Assembly: GCA_014529385.2 (NCBI GenBank)
Contig: CM043953.1
Span: forward strand, 108,938,549 to 109,002,548
Reading direction: 5' to 3'
Source of the DNA: Adiantum capillus-veneris
Taxonomy: Eukaryota > Streptophyta > Polypodiopsida > Polypodiales > Pteridaceae
DNA length: 64,000 nt
Below the pieces are notes generated by a model, which saw only the letters and a program-made list of their open reading frames with translations, searched no databases and was not told where the DNA came from. Both the position numbers and the translations under genes were made by a program. Shown in pieces: positions 20,962-31,037 of the stretch; position 1 is the first letter of the stretch; each line of letters begins with the position of its first letter.

Positions 20962-22304
20962 CACTAGAATGGTAACAGGACACTTTTATGTCCTTGGACA
21001 CTTTTGTGTCCTATTAAGTGACCATTTTGCTTGAATTATTTGAAGAGTATGAAAATGAATTTCTAGGTGCTATATATCCACAAAGTTGCCTTATGAGCTG
21101 AAAAAAACTTAGCATTTTTTTTCTTTTGCGTATCGATCTCACCATTAACCTTACTCTTGCACAACATTTTTGAACCTAAACTGTGTGAAAAAACAGGTCC
21201 TGTTTTTGGCTTTTTTTCAATTTTTGCCAACTACACCACTCTAAACTTCATGTTTGTGAGGTTTAGATGGCTAGAGGTTAGGCCTTCATAGTTCTCAACA
21301 TGTTTTGATGCTTGTAGGGAGAGCTAAGTGTTAAAATTGAAAGTTATGACCAATTTACAAGAATTGCATAATCTTGATTTTTTGCCAAAATTAGCACTTT
21401 TATGATTTTTTTGGTGGATTTCTTGATATCTAAATTCAATTTTGATTGTGTAAGTGTAATGTATAACATAAAGCTAATCTTCTTTGAGTTTTGGGGAACC
21501 TAATATGCTATATAGCATAGTATATGATGATGGTTGAGTTTTTTGATTGCTGAAGAATACGATACATTTTAGAGTAGCAAGTATAACTTTCTCAATATTG
21601 GTAGTTTCTTAGGCCAATTGTGTGTATTTTGTAGGTAGTGACCATATCTAATCATAGACTACAAACTTGGCTAGATATTGAGTAGTTTGTATGGGTTTCT
21701 AGAGGTCATAATGCTAATCCCAATTTTTTCATGTTTGTTGTATTTAGCACTTTATCATTGCCCCCAAGGTTTCAATTGTAAGAGATCCATTATCCTTTTG
21801 ACATGCTCCATGGCTCATTTTGAATCCAGAGGCCCAAAGGGAACTAAGAAGACATGTATATAGTATCTATATTGAGCGTGACTATAGAAACTTTGATGAT
21901 AGGTCCGCAGAATGGCAAAAATGCAACTTTTTTGTACCTATTTTTTTTGCCCAAAAAACAATTAGTGAGGTAAAAGCAACCATATGTTTTGGTCACCAAC
22001 CCATTGAAGTTAACGGGGCATTTTATCTCATGTCCTACAAAAATCTCCACTCTTATTTATATGCAATCAACCGTAAGAAATTGCTCTTTTGGGCAAAATG
22101 CACTGGTCCATCAACTTTGGAGGCTTGTAGTGACCAAGGGATGAGAAAAATTACAAGTTTCTCATTTTTTACATATGCAGTAGTTATTGAACTATAAGCT
22201 CATCAAAGGATTTTTCAAAATGAGTGGATCTACTATGGTTTTTGAATTTTTTCCCAAAACCCTGAAAGGACACTTTTATGCCTTCTTAGGTTACCATTCT
22301 AGTG
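20962..22304. mobile_element. Non-autonomous DNA transposon with TTAA target duplication, copy 2
   Basis: It is 1343 bp, colinear with 1193-2519 and highly similar throughout. TTAA flanks it at 20958-20961 and 22305-22308. The terminal 15 bp CACTAGAATGGTAAC are identical to those of copy 1. It lies in the leader of the Athila-like element. Confidence 0.82.
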
Positions 22305-22308
22305 TTAA

Positions 22309-22802
22309 AGCATTTTTGCTCTTCAATTTCTCTCATTCGATTGAGTACTGAAATCTCACCCAAAATCGGTCATGTTTGTTTTGTTTGTTTCAATTTCTTA
22401 TGTTTTTTCAGTTCTGTACTTAGGAGTAGGATAAGCAAATCACATTCCAATCAGATTTGGGGCAAAAGTTACAGTCGAGAAACTAGAAAACCATAACTTT
22501 GGCCAAAAAAACCATAAGACTCTGAAATTCTGAAAATCTAACCAAACAGGATTGATATTGATTCAAATCACAAAGTGGTAGCACAAAACACTAGGAAACA
22601 CTTGTCAGAGGGACAAAATTTCATCAGATTTGGCCCACGTACTACGATCGCGATCGGTGTACCTTAGTGTGAGATTTGGACCAGAATTGACATGTGCCTT
22701 CCTGATGAGATTCTAAACAACTTTGTCTAAAGCAACCACACCCAAAAACATCAAAAACCAAGAAAATCATGCCACTTGGGTAATACTAGCCTGACAGACC
22801 TA
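22309..22802 (+). other. Leader of the Athila-like element, second part
   Basis: Non-coding. It contains CGATCGCGATCG at 22645-22656 in a context (CATCAGATTTGG before, GTGTACC after) that recurs at 26681 and 27123. Confidence 0.5.
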
Positions 22803-22807
22803 GAAAC

Positions 22808-22998
22808 TGAAGGGGATCGGGGAGCACCACAGATGGAGAGTGCGAGAGAGAGAAGGAGACACACACACGATGTGGGTGGGGAGACTGTGAAGTGGCAGCT
22901 CCCCCTATACAGTATACTCACTATAAGTATAGGGTAACAGTGGGCGGGCGCCCATGACCTGGGCAACCGGTCAAGGCACATAGGCCTTAACCCCAACA
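22808..22998 (-). repeat. 3' LTR of the gag-protease copia derivative
   Basis: It is 191 bp, with minus-strand start TGTTGGGGTTAAGG and end CCCCTTCA. Confidence 0.9.
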
Positions 22999-22999
22999 A

Positions 23000-23649
23000 C
23001 CTCCCACTTAAAGGCCAATGTGCCTTTAAGCAAGATCTACTAGTGTACAACTAATAGAAGGTGAAATATTCTCTTAACCTATGCCCATTGATTCTCGATG
23101 AGCTAGTGCATCTGGATCTACTGATAGACAAACATCCCGCTGCGGAAGCTACACAAAGCTAGCTCCAAGCTCTGCAAAGATTCTACAAGAGCTCATGCAC
23201 TCCTGCAAATATCGGTCCAATACCTGCAAACCTCCCCTATGCTCTATGCTGAGATCAGTCATCGAACAACTAATCAACCCTGCTGAAAATGCTCCCACTG
23301 CAGCTGCTATGTCGGGCAGAGATCATCATCTCGTACATGAGGACACTGAACGTTGATGCAACCCTGGCAACCTCTGCCACCTCCAACTCAGAACTCAACT
23401 CATGGCAGTCCTGTCCCCTATCATAGAGACCATGGCACTCTGACTTCAAGCTCTGGAGTGACTCCTCGTGCCCACCACATATCACATGTGTACCAAGAGT
23501 ATCCATCTGTCCTGAATTTGCATCAAGCTCTGGCATAAGCATATCAAGAAATGACTCCACAATAGCCGACATCTTAGCATCCATGTGAGTCATCTCTATC
23601 ATCACCTCTGATGACTCATCCTGCTATGACTCAGTAGAGCTGTCCCGCT
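23000..23649 (-). other. Interior downstream of protease, unassigned
   Basis: A minus-strand frame (23270-23605) rich in Met, Ser and acidic residues has no recognised motif. Integrase and reverse transcriptase would normally begin here but are absent. Confidence 0.5.
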
Positions 23650-24765
23650 CTACTTGTGCATCCGTAGACGCAACCTGCACAACAAGGTCACTTCTCGCAC
23701 TCCATGCAAAGCATCCTGCAACCCACAAGCAAAAGAGACTCGCCTGCTCTCTCGCTCTCTACCTGGCTGCATGATCATAGAGACAACACCGTCTCTCCCG
23801 TGATCCACATGCAATGGGTAACCTGTACCACTCCTGGCACCTCTCGCAATCACTAGTGAACCCAAATGCATCACAAAATCTCGCTCTCGTAGAGAAATCT
23901 GGCAATCACAATCTCTAAGCTGACCAATCGAGATCAAACTCAATGTCAAATCTGGTACATAGCGCACATGTCGTAACAAGTAAGATGCACCACTCGGTAA
24001 TGACAGTCTCATATCTCTTGCACCTGTTATCGCATGTACCGATCCATCGGTCAAACATACACTGCCAAGCATCCCGCTAGAATAGCTACAAAACCATTCA
24101 CGATGCGGCGTGACATGAAACATAGCATCTGCATCTAGAAACCACTGCGAAGGGAGTGCACTATCCACATGTATAGCATCTCGTACATAGCTCGAGGTAA
24201 AAGTGACATCCCCGTCACTAGTATACTTTGACACTACATCTGCCTCAACTGTTAAAGCAACTGAGTCCATGGAATCACTACATACATCTCTGAGACTGCC
24301 ATGTCTCCTACGATGTCGCATACGACGAAAACAACGCCGTCTAACGTGTCCAGAATGACCACAATACCAAAATATCACCTGTCGGCATACTTGTGAATGT
24401 ACATGTCTCACACGAGTCCTTGATGACTCAGATCTATCATACATATCATGTAATCTGCGCCAAAGTGCTCTCGAAGTAGTCTCATACATAACAAGAGCAT
24501 ATACAGATTCCGCAAGGTGCAAAGAGAGTGTAGATAGTGCCATCTCCTCTAGCTCCTGCCACTGATCGTCAGACATGTTTGAAGGTCTACCTGCATCACC
24601 ACTCAATGGTCGATGCAACCCTCGCTGTGTCAATGCATCAAGCATACACTCTCTCCATGCTGCAAAGTCTAACCCATCAAATATGCACATTTTGGAGAGA
24701 TCATAATCTGAGCGATCACCTATCTCTGCCATGAGCACAATGTAGCAACTAGAAAGCAAAACCAC
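23650..24765 (-). pseudogene. Copia gag-protease frame
   Basis: The 371-residue frame begins with a copia gag pattern (IFDGLDFAAWRECMLDALTQ and a later ALWRRLHDMYDRSE). A knuckle-like CGHSGHVRRRC lies near residues 135-146, but the first Cys of the CCHC is replaced by Phe. The protease region reads WFLDADAMFHVTPHREWF, where active copia proteases have Asp-Ser-Gly at the catalytic site; here it is Asp-Ala-Asp. YVPDLTLSLISIGQL follows, the usual conserved stretch before the integrase. The frame then ends. The catalytic and zinc-binding changes suggest the protein is not functional even though the frame is open. Confidence 0.8.
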
Positions 24766-26360
24766 CTCACCAACAACACCTAGAAACTATCTACAAATAT
24801 GGCCAGAAACACAATGTAAAACCTGTGAGACACACTCCAAAATAGAGCTCCCGCAATGTCAATACAAGCCTCGCCTGCTCTAGTATCACACTGCAATCTG
24901 TGAGCTAATCACCAATCCGACTCTATGCGGTATCGATGCATACACACGAACAAGTCTCCCACCTGCAGAGAACATCGCACGCAAATGCTGAGTTCAACGC
25001 GCAATCTCTACCTAGATCGCATAAATGATACGCATAAAACTCCTGGGAAAATTTCGCCAGAGTTTTGACGCACAATGGCTATCAACACAAAATAACCATT
25101 GTCCGGCAAGCTCAATACAATGAGCAATCAATGCGCATCAAAATACACTCAACATACATGCATAAGCTCTGCAAAACTATGGCAAACAATGCTCGAGATC
25201 ACAAGACTCTCCCACCCGAGAGCAAACCACTGTCTCAAGCAAAGAAAGATACAAAACTCCTCACTCTTGCGAGAGTGGATACAAAAACACAAAACTGTGT
25301 CCAAACAGGCAAAACCTGTCAAAGTGAGAGTAAACACTCGATCACAAAGTATGGTGAGAATCTGAGAAAAATCCGGCAGAATTTCCGGTGAAAACTGAGC
25401 AAAAACTCAAGTACAATCTCTACCATAAACCATAACACCACTCAATGCCAATGAGTAGAAATGCCAAAATGGCTCCACATTTTCACATACAATGGCAATC
25501 CGCACTCAACGTACATCAACAGAGTGACCACGCATAGGCAAGAGCCAAAAGATTTGCAATCCGGAAACTTGATCAATGCGAAAACAATGCTCTTAAGAGA
25601 GCTCACCGGCACTTGAAAGTGCTCGCCAAAATGCATGTATAACGGGCACCAACCATGCGCCATAACCATATGCAAACCATCCGCAAAGACCATGAATCCA
25701 AGCACAAAATCACTGCCAAAGTATCCTGTGAAAACCAGTGAAAGAAGCTCCACGTGTGTGCTCCAAAAAACTCTGTCTCTCAAGAGACCGCTTCGGTGGT
25801 GTGTAAATGCCTCCGTACTTCGTTGCCCAAGTCTACCAAAAAACCCTCAAACCACAAGATTAACACAAGCTGCAATTGCATCTTCAGCTCTGAATTTATG
25901 CACTCAATTTCAAGCATCTCCCGTGCTTCCAAAAGTGCATCAAATTCACACACAATGCGACAACAGAAAATCTGGAATTTCTGTATACAGTCAGTCTGAG
26001 TTGAATATCATCAAAACGGTGAGGAATTTGCAAAAAGTTTCTTCTGCAAAGTTGTAGACCACGTGGAAACGAATGGGTCTAGCGGACATAATTCTCAGAT
26101 CTGCATTCTACAAGGAGAAAAACAAATCTAAAAACAGTGCTGCTGCGCACACAGTTTTAGGGCAGCACCTTCACTTACACACAATCTTCCACACTCCTTT
26201 CTGAGCTTCCATAAAAGCATACATCACTCTCAACTGAGTTCACAAGCTCCCATTGCATTCTCACAAAGCTTCCAAGCTTTCTTAATCTCTCTACCGTCGA
26301 GAGTGAGCGAGCTATCTCCTTGAAGCTCTCAAAGCCATCGTGCTCTCCGCGGTCACCATA
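24766..26360 (-). other. Long 5' leader of the gag-protease copia derivative
   Basis: About 1.6 kb lies between primer site and gag, with no recognised coding sequence on either strand. The plus-strand frames here are shadows. Confidence 0.6.
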
Positions 26361-26372
26361 GCTCTGATACCA
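26361..26372 (-). promoter_or_regulatory. Primer binding site (initiator tRNA-Met), minus strand
   Basis: The plus strand reads GCTCTGATACCA, complement of TGGTATCAGAGC. Confidence 0.92.
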
Positions 26373-26374
26373 AT

Positions 26375-26565
26375 TGAAGGGGATCGGGCAGCACCACAGA
26401 CGGAGAGTGCGAGAGAGAGAAGGAGACACACACACGATGTGGGTGGGGAGACTGTGAAGTGGCAGCTCCCCCTATACAGTATACTCACTATAAGTATAGG
26501 ATAACATTGGGCGGGCGCCCATGACCTGGGCGACCGGTCAAGGCACATAGGCGTTAACCTCAACA
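26375..26565 (-). repeat. 5' LTR of the gag-protease copia derivative
   Basis: It is 191 bp and matches 22808-22998 with about seven differences. Confidence 0.9.
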
Positions 26566-26570
26566 GAAAC

Positions 26571-27439
26571 TGCAAAATCTTGACTTTTGATGATCCAAAT
26601 GCAAAAAGACTTTGGGGATAGCCTTAAAACATCAGTGTCTACAAGCATGCCAAGTTTCATCTGATTTGGGCTCAGAAGTACGATCGCGATCGGTGTACCA
26701 AGTGCCAGAATTGGACCAGATTTCATCTGTGGGATCCCTAGGTGTATATAAACATAAAAGTCTAAAGGACCTAGAGCCAGAAACCTCAAAATACCTATCA
26801 AACCATTTGAATACAGATCCAAGTCAAAAATTGCTAAACTGGCTTAGAAAGTGACTTTCAGTAGACCAAAACACATCCAAGCTGGGAAGGAACTACACAG
26901 AGGGAGAGCTTGTACACATGACAATCCCAGGTATCTCTCAAATCCCAAATCAAACATAAAAATCCAGTCAAACAGATAAATTTGAGAAAACAGGCACTTA
27001 CAACCAAGAAATGGTAAAAACTTGACTTTTTTGAGTCCAAATACAAAAGTGTCTGACAGGTAGTCTTAAAATAGCCTAGTGAACAAGCTGGTGAAGTTTC
27101 ATCTGATTTGGGCTCAGAAGTACGATCGCGATCGGTGTACCTCTGGCCCAGATTCAGCTCATTTTTGACATATTCATAGACCTAGGCTATACAAGATACC
27201 AGGAGTTTTGAAAACTCAAATTGGACATACTGTCAATAATCTGCAAGCAAAATTGTGTTGAGAACATTTTGAAGCATTGAATCTGCTGACAGTTGGAATG
27301 ATACAGTGATCTCATAGCCATCCAGTGTAATCATTTGCAGAGACCGATCAAGTAACAACCCATGTAGTCGAAGGAATTGAAAGATCTTTCCATCTCCAGG
27401 TAAGAGGTTTGGATTCAGTCAGTAAATCCCACTTTCTTC
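26571..27439 (+). repeat. Leader with repeated palindrome units
   Basis: Two diverged units of about 440 bp each contain TTTCATCTGATTTGGGCTCA followed by AGTACGATCGCGATCGGTG (palindromes at 26681-26692 and 27123-27134). They continue the series at 20445 and 22645. The stretch links the tRNA-Asp-type primer site to the gag start at 27440. Confidence 0.6.
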
Positions 27440-27765
27440 ATGTTTTTGAGATCGGGAAAACAAATCAACACCAGACACCTAAAATTAGCGGATCAAACGA
27501 GTGTTGCATCAACGGAGGAGAATGTAAACCAAGGGATAGTGCAACCGTTAGAGTCGATCCTTGAAGAAGTCATTTTCGACACTTCTTCAGAGAGATCTTC
27601 CAAGTATTTCGCAGAACACTTGGAACAAATAAAACTAAACGGGAGAGAAAACATGGCAGCAGGAGCATCGAACCCCTCGGCTGCACTAAAGCTATTGTTC
27701 ATCAAGTATCAATATGACAACAAGCAAGGTGCCAAGATATACAAAGATGGTATGGACCGCTACTG
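27440..27765 (+). pseudogene. Gypsy gag N-terminal fragment
   Basis: The frame starts MFLRSGKQINTRHLK, an LRSGK-type opening seen in gypsy gag proteins, and continues with an acidic stretch. It lies where the gag of the Athila-like element should begin. Near 27765 the sequence switches to the antisense of another gag, so only about 105 residues remain. Confidence 0.5.
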
Positions 27766-28292
27766 TACCCATAGATTTCCTCGGGAGAGGAGGAAGGTGA
27801 AGAAGAAGGAGAAGAGCTTGACCTTTTTCTTGACCTTTTCTTCCTTTGTTGCCTCTCTTCCCTTTTGGAGTGACAAGGACAAGGACTGTGTGTTGACCAT
27901 TTCCTCATTAGAGGAGTTGGCGATTGTCTAGACCTTTGTGGAGCCACATCTTCAAAGGAACTTAGGGATTCATTACTTTCTTGTTCTTTGGATTCCTCCT
28001 CTTGTATGGGAGAGAGTCTTCTTTTGAGGGTCTCATCAAGAGGCCTAAGCTCTCTCTCCTCTTGGAGAGGAAGAGAAATCCCATAAGCACGAAGTTGAGT
28101 AACTTTGGCTTGCAAAGTAGGGTTGCCCATAGCTTGATGCAGCCTAGTAACAAGATAATTGATAAACATGGGGGCATCATCATTAGCACCTTCATGTGAA
28201 AAATCAAAGTTATCAATGTTTATTCTACTCTCTTGGTTATTGTCAACCATGCTAATTATACTTATGTGTTTACTTAGTGTATTCTTTGGCAA
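27766..28292 (-). pseudogene. Second gag N-terminal fragment, minus strand
   Basis: The minus-strand frame has MVDNNQESRINIDNF, AMGNPTLQAKVTQLRAYGIS, then a Ser/Arg-rich run ending EEIYGYS near 27770. The layout resembles a gypsy gag N terminus but has no diagnostic motif. Its leader would run rightward into 28300-28482 and, past the LINE, to the primer site at 35665-35676. It meets the plus-strand gag fragment tail to tail. Confidence 0.5.
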
Positions 28293-28482
28293 TTAAAAAC
28301 CTTAGTTGCTACTCCTCTTAGCCTTTGAAAATAAGCACTTAAGTATCTACACCCATGGCTTGAATTGGTTAAATATAGAGAGCAGTGGGATGGGTCTAGC
28401 ATAGCCAAATTGTCAAGGGATAGCTCCTTTCGGAATTATTATGGCTCAATAATGGTAAAGCCATAGGAAAGTCTAAAAAAGA

Positions 28483-28885
28483 CTCTATATATCAAGTATT
28501 TATAAAACGGCTCGCTATTGCTTCTTCGCACCCTAGCGTTGCCCGCTGCCCTTATTGCCATGTAGCATGCTTGACAGCGCTGCTCGCCTTCACGGTGCCT
28601 GCCCGCCTTTACCGCCCCCCGCCCACCCGCTGCCTGCCTCGTGCTGCTTTCCTGCCCGCTGCCGCCCCCGTCACCCTCTCTTGTTGCCACCAGCGCTCCC
28701 ACTTGCCCCAACCCGCTGCCACCCCCCCCCCCCCCCCGCCCGTCTGTCTGCCCGCCTGGTTTTCACCCCAACAGCCCTGCAATTCGGCCCATTTAGCTTT
28801 TTTTCAATTCTTGGAGTGGTTGTTTCTGCGTCAGATTGTAGCTTCCTCCCGTCGACATTTTCTTACGACACATCAGTAGACACAG
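28483..28885 (+). other. 5' UTR of LINE copy 1
   Basis: It is C-rich, including a run of C at about 28727-28738, and has no coding sequence. The Pro-rich open frames across it are composition artefacts. Confidence 0.6.
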
Positions 28886-31037
28886 ATGGAGGCTCCAGCT
28901 TCGCCTCAGAGGGACTCGCCAGAAGCCTCCTCGCCCGACCCCGCTGAGCCCACCATTCAACTTTCTCTCTCGTCGACAGAGAAAGAGAGCCTTGCCGTAG
29001 AGGTAGAGCGATTGCAGGCGACTTTGGTCATCTGCAAGATTCTCGGCACCCGACCTAGCAGAGGAGAGCTGCGAGACCTTCTCCAGGACCGCCTTCTTGC
29101 AGAGGTGGGCAAGATCTTGGATTTCCAGATTCTCGGACGGACTTACTATCAGATCGAGTTCGAGACCTCCGAGATGGCGTCCAAGGTCATAGCTATGAGT
29201 CCACTGGCCATCCGAGCATCACGCGCCCACTTTCGACAGTGAAGACATGGTTTTGACTCCGCTTTGGATGTTCTAGTAGAGGAGGCAGACATCCCCATCT
29301 CAGCCTGCTTTCCGTGTTTATGGAGGGAGTACTTACCACTTCTTTCTAGGATTGGCTCCGCCATGGGAACTGTCCTGGAGACACCTCATATGGCAGCGTT
29401 AGTAGCTGCCAAGGCGGAAGGCATCCCCTCAGTTCGAGTTTTGGTCAGAGATACCCACATGCTCCCGAAGATTATCCTTCTGCCTCGGGTGAGTGGGGGT
29501 TGGTTTAGACAGAGTGTGGAGTACTCGGGCCTCCCAAACCAGTGCTTCATTTGCCGACAGATGGGCCATCTAGCGAAGGCCTGTCCACGGAGCAGGCCGC
29601 GACTTGCACCACAGCCTCTGCCTCAGCCTGCCAAGGCTGGCCCGTAGCCACAACCAGCGGCACAACGCACACATGTAGAGCCACCCTCCGAGCATGGGGC
29701 TCCAGCAGAGGAGGGGTGGCAGCAGGCCCGTGGCCCCGGAGGGGTTCACTATGTGTAAAACTACCATATCACGTGCATTCAAGACATGCTTGTAAAACCC
29801 CTTATCTGTGAATTTTGTTAAGAATATAATGTACCCTTGTCTTTTAAAATTTGTAAGTTTTTTTCAAATTTGAAAAAAAAAATGCCCTTCTGTATATATA
29901 TTTTTGTAAGTTTCAAGAACTTTAAATACCCTTCTGTTGAAGTCACGTGATAGGTTATATTTTTATTAGGTGACCTCCCCGGGCCCGTGGCCGACGACGC
30001 CAAGGGCGACAGCGTCAACCTGGCACTCAGAGTGGCCATCAGGTGCCTACTCAGCAGTAGTGGATTCCCACGGGGAACCGTTTTGGTCCGCTTGAGCAGG
30101 AGGAGATCCCTGCGCTAGCCCCCACCTCGCATCACCCTCGACATCCGCTCCCCCCCTCTTCCTCATCCTCCCCCCCGCCTTCTGCTCCCGTCACCTCTCC
30201 ACCTCGCCCCTCTACCTCTGTCACCCCATCTCGCCCCTCTTCTCCTCCGCTCCCCCCAGCTCCTTCTCCCCCCCCTCCTACTCTAGTTTCACAGTGGACT
30301 CAGGAGACAGGTCCCTCTCCGGCGGCTAGGAGATCTCTTGGCAGCGCCTTTGCCACAAGTCGCCTAGCGAGGGAGGGTCAACCCTTCTTGCGGCCCCCTT
30401 TGAAGATTCAGACATCTTCCCTTGCAGCTATCCCTTGTGGTCTGACGAGCATTGACATCCGACGCCGCTAGGACTTCTTCGACTATGGGTTCACTTGTTT
30501 TCTCGGAGCTTCCAAAGCAAACCATGAGGCAGCCTTCTTCAGGGTCTATGTTTTGTTCCTCGCCGCTAGGGGGACAGAGGCCTTGGACTCAGCAGTTGGT
30601 TTCTCCTTCCCCTTATGTGGTAGGGCCGAGACAGAGTGGTCCCTCGACTCAGTGGTGGGAAGGTTGCATACACAGGTCTTAGTCTTAGAGTTCTCTCACC
30701 ACATGGGAGAAGTTGAAGTTACAGATATGCTGTAGACTTTGTGGCCATTAGCCAAGTTTGCGGTGACACCCCAGACTCAGTAGGATGTAGTCACATTGTG
30801 GTGTACTTCTTTGCTGATACACAATGTTTTCCTTGCTATGTATACATTCATGAGGACTCCTGGACAGAGGAGGTTTCTTTACGCACGGCTCGCTCTGCTT
30901 GGGCTTGGACTAGGTACTCACTACAGTCACGTCTATCTAGAGGACGCTCGGATGTAGATTACTCCTCATCCAAGCCAGCCTCAAAGATAGCCCGTCTTCC
31001 TGCTACGGCAGTATCTGTTCTCTCTCGCTCCCCATGA
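28886..31037 (+). pseudogene. LINE ORF1 (DUF4283 plus CCHC knuckle)
   Basis: ORF1 proteins bind LINE RNA. The ATG at 28886 precedes a DUF4283-like fold (LVICKILGTRPSRGELRDLL, then GRTYYQIEFETSE) and a knuckle CFICRQMGHLAKAC near 29548-29590. A TGA at 29240-29242 stands where Trp is expected before HGFD. A 247-bp MITE interrupts the tail at 29736-29982. Beyond it lie Pro/Ser-rich sequence and a last frame ending SVLSRSP. The final stop overlaps the ORF2 ATG as ATGA at 31034-31037. At least one more frameshift is needed to join the pieces. Confidence 0.8.
29736..29982. mobile_element. 247-bp MITE, Mutator-like
   Basis: The segment is AT-rich within GC-rich DNA and has imperfect inverted ends of about 40 bp, both running to TATCACGTG or TAGCACGTG-like cores (CCATATCACGTG on the left; CACGTGATAGG on the right). 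A 10-bp direct repeat GCCCGTGGCC flanks it at 29726-29735 and 29983-29992. A duplication of this size is usual for Mutator-like elements. It inserted after the LINE. Confidence 0.75.

Larger units (their letters stand above)
22808..26565 (-). mobile_element. Gag-protease-only copia derivative
   Basis: Two 191-bp LTRs (22808-22998, 26375-26565) flank the element, with target duplication GAAAC at 22803-22807 and 26566-26570. In minus orientation it has an initiator-Met primer site two bases inside the right LTR and a purine tract (AAGTGGGAGG) at the left. The interior is about 3.4 kb and holds only a gag-protease frame. No integrase, reverse transcriptase or RNase H was found. The LTRs differ at about seven positions, so it is older than the copia at 6931. 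Confidence 0.92.

Noticed and set aside
28555-28947. Pro/Ala-rich open frames in the C-rich LINE 5' region as genes
   Set aside because: Composition artefact; the ORF1 start at 28886 in another frame has the recognisable domain.
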